From: Spirogloea muscicola
Taxonomy: Eukaryota; Streptophyta; Zygnematophyceae; Spirogloeales; Spirogloeaceae
Assembly (NCBI GenBank): GCA_009602725.1
Contig: WELB01000032.1
Coordinates: 824,739 to 864,692, forward strand
Reading direction: 5' to 3'
Length of the DNA stretch: 39,954 nucleotides
In this document: piece by piece, positions 1-8,274 of the stretch
Position numbering within the stretch: position 1 is the stretch's first letter
Layout: each line of letters begins with the position of its first letter
The notes under the pieces: generated by a model
What the model saw: only the letters and a program-made list of their open reading frames with translations
The model's database searches: none
Told to the model about the DNA's origin: nothing
Position numbers and translations under genes: made by a program

Positions 1-382
<382 letters not shown>

Positions 383-508
383 ACAGCAGTGGCTGTGAGA
401 GGCCAGCCCGAAGAGAGAAGAAGTGGCTCTCCCAATGGGGGCAAGGGCTGTGAGAAGCCAGCCCGAAAAGAATTGACAAGGTTCGAAGGGGCCAGACTAC
501 GAGCTAAG
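383..508 (-). repeat. Short CTT-tail modules, two in a row
   Basis: Two minus-strand copies of the dispersed module lie back to back. Read on the plus strand they show GGCTGTGAGAGGCCAGCCCG, then the CTCTCCCAATGGGGGCAAGG block, then a second core followed by GACAAGGTTCGAAGGGGCC. The same blocks recur at 8279-8445, 22440-22800, 25195-25275 and 31900-32060. Confidence 0.7.
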
Positions 509-589
509 CAGCGACTGCGGGGCCTGAAGAGGCTATGGCAGAACGGGGGAGGATGGACCACTGGAAGAGATAAGGAAGAGAGAAGGCGC

Positions 590-628
590 GCGGTGCGCAT
601 GAAATTGAAAGGGAGGCCAATCTAGCCT
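590..628 (+). repeat. Dispersed repeat with GCGCATGAAATTGAAAGG core
   Basis: A block of about 40 bp (GTGCGCATGAAATTGAAAGG then GAGGCCAAT) recurs at 23155-23195 on the minus strand, at 31225-31268 on the plus strand, and in degenerate form at 335-370 on the minus strand. It lies beside retroelement fragments each time, so it is probably part of a retroelement UTR or of another transposon. Confidence 0.55.
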
Positions 629-673
629 CACAAATGACCTGTTAACTGAGTAATGAGCTGGCTGAGGGGGACA

Positions 674-712
674 CTAATAACCCCGAGTGAGCACATGCAC
701 ATCTGACAATCT
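674..712 (-). mobile_element. R2-like retroelement, C-terminal tag remnant
   Basis: On the minus strand this encodes SDVHVLTRGY followed by a stop, a variant of the conserved C-terminal tag of the retroelement family. Upstream coding sequence is missing, so this is an extreme 5' truncation. Confidence 0.55.
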
Positions 713-815
713 ATACTGAGGCCCGAAGGAATGGGCAAGGTCTGAGAACGAGGCCTACACCTCACTAAGGTCACAAATTTTTAAAGGAGCCACCGGCTAG
801 GCAGACAGGGCGCTC

Positions 816-890
816 TTAGTACCCCTGGGTCAGCAGTAGGAAGTCAGATGAGCTGAGAGGAGGAAGAGAAACGCCGCTGCGCAAAAAGGG
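816..890 (-). mobile_element. R2-like retroelement, C-terminal remnant
   Basis: The minus strand reads ...SDFLLLTQGY-stop. Its downstream UTR (AAGAGCGCCCTGTCTGCC) matches copies at 30905-31065 and 34435-34700, which defines one subfamily. Confidence 0.65.
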
Positions 891-1088
891 AGAAAGGAGT
901 CGGCCCGCCAAAAGCCCACCTGCGGGCAGGCCACACTATGGCTGCTGCTTCTTGGACTCGGTGAGGTGCTTCTTTCCCGGGTGCGAGTTACTCCGACTTG
1001 CTGCTGTTCACTCGTGGTTACTAAGCTTCCATCTGCAGCAGTCTCGTGCATAGCTGTGTGATCTAGGCGCCTTTCGGCTCGTCGGACC

Positions 1089-1182
1089 TTGTCCATTCTT
1101 TTTGAGCTGGCCTTTCCCAGCAAATGCGCGCCCATAGAGAAGAGGGGCTGGCAAAGCCAGCCCAAAAAAGAATGGACAATGT
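1089..1182. repeat. Inverted pair of short modules
   Basis: A plus-strand module starting TTGTCCATTCTTTTTGAGCTGG faces a minus-strand module containing the perfect hairpin GGGCTGGCAAAGCCAGCCC (1145-1163). The outer parts are inverted repeats. The minus-strand module is the 3' tail of the retroelement fragment just to its right; the plus-strand one looks like a later insertion. Confidence 0.65.
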
Positions 1183-1352
1183 CCAAAGCCAAAGAAAGAG
1201 GAGCCGGAGAAACTACAAAACACTGCAGAACACAGAAACGATGCAGAGGAAAGCTCAGTACCCACGAGTGAGCAACATGAGGTCTGAGTAGCTCGCTGCA
1301 GGGAAAGAGGCACTCCACCGAGACCCAGAGGTGGCGGCCATAGCACGGCCTG
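1112..1352 (-). mobile_element. R2-like retroelement, 3' end fragment
   Basis: The minus strand encodes the C-terminus ...SFPAASYSDLMLLTRGY-stop (stop at 1255-1257), then a 3' UTR and the short terminal module. It stands head to head with the plus-strand copy that starts near 1475. Confidence 0.75.
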
Positions 1353-1474
1353 CGCGATGGCCGCCGCCCCCTCCCAGCCCCTACCTTCTTGAGGTGAGCA
1401 CTTTCTTCCTCTTTCTTCTTTGAGCTGCCAGCTTTCCCACGACCTCCTGCAGTTAATCTGGCCGCGCTTGCTCC

Positions 1475-2225
1475 TGCGCGATGGTATGCAGGGGGTGTTT
1501 TCGGAGGCTGGCTTCAAGGTCGCGGTGGAGAACTCCTCCATCCTGCCCATCCAGCTAGGCGCGGACGGCCAGCCCCATACGCGACGCGCCGACCTGGTCG
1601 CCATCCCGCCCGGCGGCGGTTCCCGCATCATCGCTGATGTGGTGACAACTGACTGCATCGACTCCGCCAATCCCACCAGATCGGCGTCGTTTGCAGGGCA
1701 CGCGGTCGGCCAAGCGGCCCGGGGCAAGGAGCGAAAGTATGCTGATCACCCGGTGGGGGATGAATTCGCGGCCCTGGCGATGGATGTACAAGGGGCTTTC
1801 GGCAGCCGCTGGCTGGATCTCATTCAGCGGCTTGCCCGCCAGGCCATTGACCGGCGGCCGGGTCTGCCAGGGGCGATGCCCGGCTTCAACGCCGCCGGTT
1901 CGCTCGCACAAGTCTTCCGCATGCGCCTGGCCGTATCGCTTCAACGCTCCCTTGCCCACGCCGACCACACGCGAGCAGGCCGTGCTATGGCCGCCGCCTC
2001 TGGGTCTGGGCGGAGTGCCTCTTTCCCTGCAGCGAGCTACTCAGACCTGATGTTGCTCACTCGTGGGTACTGAGCTTCCCTCTGCATCATTTCTGTGTTC
2101 TGCAGTGTTTTGTAGTGTAGTCATTTTTCCGGCTCCTCCTTCTTTGGCTTTGGACATTGTCTGTTTTGGGCTGGCTTTGCCAGCCCCTCTTCTCTATGGG
2201 CGCGCACATCTTCTTTCGGCCTGTG
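1475..2225 (+). mobile_element. R2-like retroelement, endonuclease domain plus 3' UTR
   Basis: A 5'-truncated copy. The reading frame stays open to the stop at 2071-2073, about 200 codons. It covers the restriction-like endonuclease: RDGMQGVFSEAGF, then TRRADLVA, then IIADVVTTD and the K/E-rich stretch before DHPVGDEF, then the conserved tail ending SDLMLLTRGY. The acidic residues in ADLVA and IIADV fit the PD-(D/E)XK-like core of this class. The 3' UTR carries the perfect hairpin GGGCTGGCTTTGCCAGCCC at 2168-2186. Its left edge abuts a foreign module tail (AGTTAATCTGGCCGCGCTTG, 1451-1474). It has no reverse transcriptase and so cannot move by itself. Confidence 0.8.
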
Positions 2226-3157
2226 GCTGCTACTGAAGGTTGTTGAGGGCCATCCTTAGCCGCCACTTACTTTCCTGAGTGGCATACGCTCCCAGAATCC
2301 TTCCGACCTTGTGCACTCTCTTTGGGTTGGCCTTTCATAGGCTTCGCTTCCTTTTCAAGCTGTTTTCACCTCGTTGTGAGTCTGCAACTTCTACCTGGGG
2401 TGGCAGCAAGCACCCCCATGGCCGTTATCCAGTGGAGGAGAGCCGCTCCCTTCCCACTCCCACCTGAGACTGCATCGTGGAGCCTTCCTCTTCCTCAGTC
2501 AGACTCTGTGCTGGCTGCATGTCAAATCCACTGTGCCACAGCCAGGGGTCGACTCCTCATGTCCCTGTGTTTTCTATGGTGCGTCTGTATTTGCCTGGCA
2601 TGAAGAGCACCAGCAAGACATAGCAATCACCTACTGGTGGCGCTACGGGACCTCCCCTTGCGCTTCCCAACTTCCATGGTCATTATTGGCAAGGGAGCAG
2701 CTTTCTTGCCCCAGCGCAGGAGCCCAAGTGCTTGGCCATCTGCCAGATGCCATGCCACCGCAGCTCCCATTTATGCCACATTCATCGCATTTGCAGGAGC
2801 ACAGTTGCTTAATGTCAAAGCAACTCTGTGGCACAGCCGCAACACGTGATCACCTTTGCTCCAGGAACATCTGCCCCAGAGGTTGCAGAGCCGTAAATTT
2901 GTAAATTTCTGTGCAAGATTGGGCGCCGATGCTTGCCACCAGGTATTGGCAGCACCCCGCCACCACTCCCCGAGCTTGATCGCTCCTCCGCAGTATCAAG
3001 CAGCAATGTCTTGCCTAGAACCACACCACCAGATTGAGCTCGGTACCAAAGCAAAAAGCAGCCCTAGCCTTCCAGCTGAGGCCCAAGCTCCTACAATTGC
3101 CATGACATGGTGGTCATTTGCAACCAGAGCCCGTGCAAACCAACGCTTGGGTCTGCA
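2226..3157. other. Intergenic, downstream of the dehydrogenase
   Basis: No convincing coding sequence. It presumably includes the 3' UTR of the minus-strand dehydrogenase. One degenerate short-module core (TTTGGGTTGGCCTTTCATAG) is seen near 2317. Short open frames here show no domain. Confidence 0.4.
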
Positions 3158-5071
3158 TCAGTAGGCGAGCGTGGCACCACCATCCACGACCAGCGTATGA
3201 CCCGTGATGTAGCTCGCAGCCTCTGATGAGAGGAACACAACAGCGTTGGCCAGCTCCTGCGGCCGACCCAGGCGCTGGAGGGGGATCTTGGCTACCACCC
3301 TCTCCAGCTCCACCTCCTCCGTCACCCCCTTCTCTCCAGCCCGCCTCCTCACGAGACTCATCAGGCGCTCCGTTTCGTACTTCCCTGGTGCTACATTGTT
3401 GACGGTGATGCCATACTGAGCGAGCTCCTGCTCCACATGGCACACGGGAGGGGAGTCTGTGTTGAATAAGTGCTGCTTTCATCTACTTGCCAAAATGCAG
3501 GAGTCGTCCACGTGCTTCGAAATGCTGCAGTAAGCTTCTGCTCAAGCAGATTGACATTTGTGCACAGCAGCCCGGCAATTTACCTTGGAAAGCGTCTTGA
3601 GCAGGCCCACAAGGCCTGCACGCATGGTGTTTGAGAGGAGAAGTCCCTCAATCGGTTGCCTGCCACACTTGTCACATATACGTAAGTCACTTGGACGCAG
3701 GAGGTGACTATCAAGGTGATCATGAACACAGAATATATTTCTAGGTACTCAGGTTCAGAATACCCTCTCAGAAGATTAGAATGAAAGTCCTAAACCCTAA
3801 ACCCTAAACCCCTAAACCCCTAAACCCTAAACCCTAAACCCTAAACCCTGCCAAGCATTTCCTTGACTGATTTTACGTCTTGGACGTCTGCTATTGCCAG
3901 CTGACCAGCTGCTGGCTTGCAGCATACCAAGTCTGGGTCATGCTCTCATGCATTATTGTAACATGAGCTCCAGAGCTCAGCCATTTGTCTGACACATGCC
4001 AGCTCTGTCTGGAAGTATAGCCTGTGCTACAGCTCCTTCTAGCCCACTGTTGCAGCTGAGATTGTGAGGCATGCTTTTGATTGCTCCTGCCAAGGTCTTG
4101 TCTGATCGTACCACGGGTGTGTCTACGAGCATCATTGTCTGGCAGTCCACATCTGCGAGGTCACAAAGTGGGATTCTACAAGTACAGTGCAATGATACAA
4201 AGAGGATGAGGATCGCACTTGGTGGAAGTCGATGTGATGACAACTACGCGGCCCCAGCCTTCAGCCTGCCTTATGAGCCCCGCACCGACGACGATCGCCA
4301 AGTGAGGGTATGACCACAAGCGGTGGCACGCAGTCCCTTGGGGGACTGCGCAACAGGGTGGCCAGCAAAGTGGCCACAACAGGCTCCAAGCGCGTGATGC
4401 TGACCTTCAGATGCGGGAGGGCGGCGTAGACCAGCCGCGTGGTGGCAAAGAGCGTGCTATCGACAGCGTCAAGCCAGTCTTGCTCCTCCAGCCCCTTGCT
4501 TCCAATGGCAGCACAAGGAGCGGAGTCTCAGTGGCCACCAGTAACAGCAGACGTGAGGCGCTGCCTGCAGGCCACTGCCGCCACCTTGGGATTTTGAGTT
4601 TCAGGCGGCCAACCTCAAAGGCACCGGGCACTGGGCCGCCGGAGTTGGGCACAACGATGTGCAGGCGGCCGAAGTGGGTCACCGCAGCGGCGACCGCGGC
4701 GTCGACGTCGGCGCGCCTCGTCACGTCCGCCACCAGCGGCAGGACGTCGGCGGCCGCCGCCACGCCGGCCTGGCGCCGGATCTCGGCCGCCGCCGCCTGG
4801 ACGCCTGCCTCGGTGCGAGACAGGATGGCCACCTTGGCGCCGGCCCTGCCAAGAGCGTGACGAGCGGCGGGGGACCCCATTGGGGAATCGTCAGGCTGGC
4901 GAAAGGCAACAGCGCCAGACATCAGTGGCGGCGTTACGGGCGTTGGCGGCGATGGCGGCGGGACCTGGCGAGGCCCAGGGCCGTGGCGAAGCCGAGGCCC
5001 CGGCTGGCGGCCGCCACGAGCGCCACGCGGCCGGCCAGGCCCAGCTCCAGGCCCGCCGGCACGGCGGCCAT
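3158..5071 (-). CDS. Divergent short-chain dehydrogenase/reductase, 6 exons
   Basis: A Rossmann-fold SDR of the beta-ketoacyl-ACP-reductase-like group, rebuilt from exons 5071-4965, 4845-4614, 4485-4405, 4265-4219, 3659-3584 and 3427-3158. All joints are GT-AG with matching phases, giving 270 aa, a normal length for the family. Visible blocks are RVALVAAASRGLGFA (residues 15-29, cofactor loop), VPNSGGPVPGAFE, RLVYAALPHLK, EGWGRVVVITSTST, LLLSNTMRAGLVGLLKTL, GITVNNVAPG and the C-terminal SSEAASYITGHTLVVDGGA. The usual TGxxxGxG is AAASRGLG, and the catalytic YxxxK aligns with S165-N-T-M-R169. This fits the SDR subgroup known to lack a perfect cofactor motif and tetrad, so the substrate cannot be named. 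The start at 5071 is chosen because it gives the usual short lead to the first strand; an upstream in-frame ATG at 5146 would add an alanine-rich leader. The intron at 3660-4218 contains telomere repeats. Confidence 0.87.
3789..3849. repeat. Interstitial telomere repeat (CCCTAAA)n
   Basis: About eight units of CCCTAAA, with two CCCCTAAA variants, C-rich on the plus strand. This is the plant/green-algal telomere sequence. It lies inside an intron of the dehydrogenase gene, flanked on both sides by ordinary single-copy sequence, so it is not a chromosome end. Confidence 0.95.
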
Positions 5072-5369
5072 GGCGCCTGGCTCCCGCGCCGCCGTTCGGA
5101 GGCAGCAGCCGCCGCACGCCGCCACCGCCGCCGCCGCCGCCGCCAAGCTGCTGGCTCAAAGGCGCAGGCGCCTCGGCGCGCCTCGTCGGACAAGCCACCG
5201 ATCGTGCTAACTTCTAACATGGATTCACTTTCATTATTTTATAGAAGAGTTTCTCTTTTTGTTATATGTTGTCATAAACCTTACATAACTATCTCACGTG
5301 GGCGCCCATCTCCTTGCAGAAGCCGACGCAGCAGGCTGCCTGGGAAAAAAATAAGGCGATACAGCTCAT
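5072..5369. other. Upstream region of the dehydrogenase
   Basis: GC-rich, with a CCG/CGC trinucleotide run near 5118-5145, then a sudden AT-rich stretch at 5215-5280. It should contain the promoter and 5' UTR of the minus-strand dehydrogenase, but no specific element is identifiable. Confidence 0.35.
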
Positions 5370-5875
5370 CCAGATTACGGCAACGGCTGTGAGAGGCCGG
5401 CCCAAAGGAATGTACAAGAGGTTGCGACAGAAGAATGCGGCTGCTGATGTAATAAGACAGAGAAGAGAGAGAGAGTGAGGAAGACTCTCCCAGTAGAGGG
5501 CGATGGCTGTGAGTGGCCAGCCCAGAAGAAAGAATCTTCCAGAAGAAGTGCGATAGCTGTGGATGGCCAGCCCAGAAAAAGAGATGAGCATACTGTGAGA
5601 GAGAGGCGGAGAGACGGAGAGCCCTCCCGTGAAACAGCTCTTCCACTTCAAGGCAATGGCGGTGAAAGGCCAGCCCAGAAGAAAGCACGCCCAGAGGAAT
5701 GCACAAGGACTGCAAGGGCTTAAAGGCGCGAAAAGCATGAAGCTACTCTTCATGACTCTTCCTTTCAGGAGGAGGCGATGGCTTTGAAAGAAAGAAGCAG
5801 AAGTAGCTCTAAACAACAAAAACCAAAGCCTTCTAATGGGGGCGTCGGCTGCAGAGGGCCAGCCCACGAATGCTT
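5370..5875 (-). repeat. Array of short CTT-tail modules
   Basis: At least five minus-strand copies in a row, each showing GCNATNGCTGTGxxxGGCCAGCCCA on the plus strand (near 5380, 5500, 5545, 5655 and 5840), spaced 45-190 bp and separated by GA-rich sequence. Open frames across the array translate to a repeating GLAxHS/GWPxTAIA pattern. They are not genes. Confidence 0.7.
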
Positions 5876-6308
5876 CTCTCCGTGTCGGTCCAGCGGACCT
5901 TTTTGCTTACCTTATATGGCCGAGCGATTTTTCCCTTGCAGCAGCCTCTGGCTTCCGTAGCGCAGATGGTTCCTCCTCTTCCCCTCAGCTCATCTGTCTC
6001 CCTTCCTGTTGCTGACATGGAGTTCTGAATGGGCCCTGGATTGCTTTGGAGCAGCTGCTTCTTTGCACATAATCTGAGGTTGGATATTTTTCTGAATGCA
6101 AGCTCGTAAAGCCAAGCCGCAGCAATAGATCTGCTTTGCAAGTCGAGCCTCCTCGAGGAATGAGATAGGCTGCTTTCACGTTACACATGCAGCGCCAGCA
6201 TGTGATCCAGTGCTCAGACGGCTTAACGCCGCAATGTCGGTGGTCAGATGCTGTGACGTGAGGAGAAGGCCACGCTGCTCTTTGCCCTGCAAACTGCGCG
6301 TGGCACCC
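5876..6308. other. Intergenic, downstream of rlmH-like gene
   Basis: Probably includes the 3' UTR of the minus-strand methyltransferase gene. No module core, RNA gene or coding region is recognised. Confidence 0.4.
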
Positions 6309-7827
6309 CTATGAATGGTGGTACTTTTCACCACGGAGGATCGTCCAAGACCTACAGCTTGCTCACAAACATTCATTGTCAATGAGGAAAGCTTCTGTAG
6401 ACTCTGGCCCAGCTATCTGGCATATGCAAAGCCCCTGCAATTGCGCTGGGCAGCTTGCACTGGACTCTTTTGTATCTGCAATCACGCATAGTAAGACCCG
6501 ACATCTTACCAATGTCCAAGAAATATACTACAGCAGGATATGTGTGCAGTTATTCGAAGTTGCATGTAGATTCTTAGGTCAACTTAGTGACTGGCAATGA
6601 AAGACCAGGAGACAATGCAGCACCTGTAGAGCTGCTCCACGAGCACAACAGCCGCGATCTCGTGATTGAGCACCAGCGCTGACAGGCTGACAGAGGTATC
6701 GGCACGCTTTGTCACAGCAGGGCCGTGCCCATATGGGCCACCTATGCAAAATACAAGCGCCGCTGCGCTCTAGAAGCGCCAGTCACGAGATCAATGGTCA
6801 AAGGAGCAGCCAGTCGCCAGTGGACTTGAGATGTGATTGCACAACTTCTCAGCTCTCAGCTTCTTGATTCAGCTAACGGCTGCAGTTGCACCATCGTCTA
6901 GACGTGCACTCTGCATGCTCACCGTGTCGCCAACGTCCGCAATGAGACTCGCCAACTGCTCTGATGTGACGGTGCGGCCACGCTCGTCGACCAGGACAAC
7001 CTGCCCCACGCACCCCACAAGACGGCCATAACTTGGCCCAGCACAGGTCATTCACAGTGTGCTCATGTAGTGCGGCACAGTCATTGATAAAAGGTTCCAC
7101 GCATAAGAGGTGGAAAACCCACCCAGTCATTGCTGCTGATGTGCTTGACTACCCGCTCGCCTTCCGCCTGCACCTGCACTGCCACGTCGCTGCAGCACAA
7201 TGGGCGCACGGAGCCAATCCCGCTCTCAGATCTGGCTGGCCTGGAGCAGACGGAGCTTGCAAAGGCGGGCCTGCGACACCAAGCCCTCATATGCGCACCG
7301 CACATCGACCGTATATTCAGAAGCGGCAACAGGATGAAACGAGAGCGTCGGTGCGTGCGCGCCACGGCGCCTTTGAGCGGTGCTGTAGCAGTTTCTCACC
7401 TGGAGTTCTTGGGGTTTGGGCGGACAACGAGCTCGGCGACCGCGCAGTAGTGGCGGAGGCGCTCGGCGTAGTCGCTGAGGAGGAGCTGGGCGCCGGGGCT
7501 CCGGCTCTTGGTCACCGCCACGAGCTTGATGGGCACCGCGCGCTGCGGCGCAGGCAACGCCAACGCCCAGCCTGGGTCAGCACCGCCGCTCTCTGGTACT
7601 CGCAGCGCTCGAGATTCTGAGCTCGTTCTGTTGCCGGAGCTCGTACCGCCACGCGGCGGTGCTGCAGCCGGGCATCTTCCGCTGAGCGTGGCCGCCGCTG
7701 CGCATCCGCTGCGGGCGCTGTGGGCGCGAGAACAGCCGCCGCCGAGAGAGGCGCAGGAGGGTGAGCGCCGAGCCAGGAGCTGGAGTCGCGCAGGTAATTG
7801 AGCGCCAAGCCAGGAGCTGGAGCTCAT
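6309..7827 (-). CDS. rlmH: RlmH-type 23S rRNA pseudouridine methyltransferase, organelle-targeted
   Basis: Homologue of the SPOUT methyltransferase RlmH, which in bacteria adds N3-methyl to pseudouridine 1915 of 23S rRNA using S-adenosylmethionine. Exons are 7827-7400, 7189-7123, 7000-6923, about 6769-6624 and 6351-6309, with consistent phases and 253 aa. The core starts near residue 98 (VPIKLVAVTKSRSPG) and is about 156 aa, the usual RlmH length. Hallmarks are VRPNPKNS, DWVVLVDERGRTVTSEQLA, VFCIGGPYGHGPAV (SAM-binding knot), SLSALVLNHEIAAVVLVEQLYR and the C-terminal RSWTILRGEKYHHS. The 97-residue leader is rich in Ser/Ala/Arg, as expected for a chloroplast or mitochondrial transit peptide. 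Plants carry a closely similar protein. The start at 7827 is the likeliest Met; the frame extends upstream through alanine/arginine low complexity to 8061. Confidence 0.9.
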
Positions 7828-7835
7828 CTGCGCAG
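7758..7835. repeat. Short tandem duplication at rlmH 5' end
   Basis: A block of about 25 bp containing GAGCGCCNAGCCAGGAGCTG occurs twice, near 7763 and 7800. The duplicated block falls in the presumed transit-peptide region, where both copies encode a Ser-Ser-Trp-Leu-Gly-Ala motif. Confidence 0.6.
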
Positions 7836-7904
7836 GTCCCCTATGCCAGCATCCGAGAGCGGGCGGGGCGTTCCCAAGCACAGCTTGGCGCTCACTGACG
7901 CGCG

Positions 7905-8015
7905 GCGGCCGCCGCAGCCGCAGCCGGCATCGGGCGGCGGGGGCGCCGCCACGGCCCGCGCGGGCATCCGCCGCCGCCGCCGCCGCCGCCGCCTCCGCCT
8001 CCGCCGNCCGCCGCC
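7905..8015. repeat. CCG/GCC trinucleotide low complexity with one N
   Basis: Imperfect CCG repeat with an ambiguous base at 8007. It produces poly-Ala, poly-Arg and poly-Pro frames with no coding meaning. It lies just upstream of the rlmH-like start and may be its GC-rich 5' UTR. Confidence 0.7.
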
Positions 8016-8274
8016 ATGGCCGCGGGCGTCGCGCACGCGCGCGGCGGGGGGCCGAGGCCACCGGGGCTGCGCAGGCGGCACTGCCGCCCCAGTGGAGCGG
8101 TCGTTCGTTCTCGCTGGCTCGCTCGTTCCTTTTGCTCGTTCGGTCGGTCGATTGCCCGCGTGTGGAGTCCTGGCGTGAGAAGTGGCTCCCTCAATGGGGG
8201 CAAAAATGGGGTCCCGGCGTGAGAGGCGGCCGCGTCGCTGACGACGAACGGGGGCTTTGCGAGACGGGCAAATA

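Noticed and set aside
480-508. tRNA B-box in the module (GGTTCGAAGG)
   Set aside because: The 3' CC of a B-box is missing, no A-box lies upstream at proper spacing, and other copies read GGTCTGAAGG; no tRNA gene was found anywhere in the window.
3789-3849. Chromosome end
   Set aside because: Only about eight units, with gene exons on both sides; interstitial.
5281-5867. Long minus-strand frames with repeated GWPxTAIA / GLAxHS peptides
   Set aside because: The peptide repeats are translations of the short DNA modules and recur in different frames wherever modules occur.
5370-5875. CRISPR-like array
   Set aside because: Spacing is irregular, repeats are imperfect and occur in both orientations genome-style; the window is eukaryotic.
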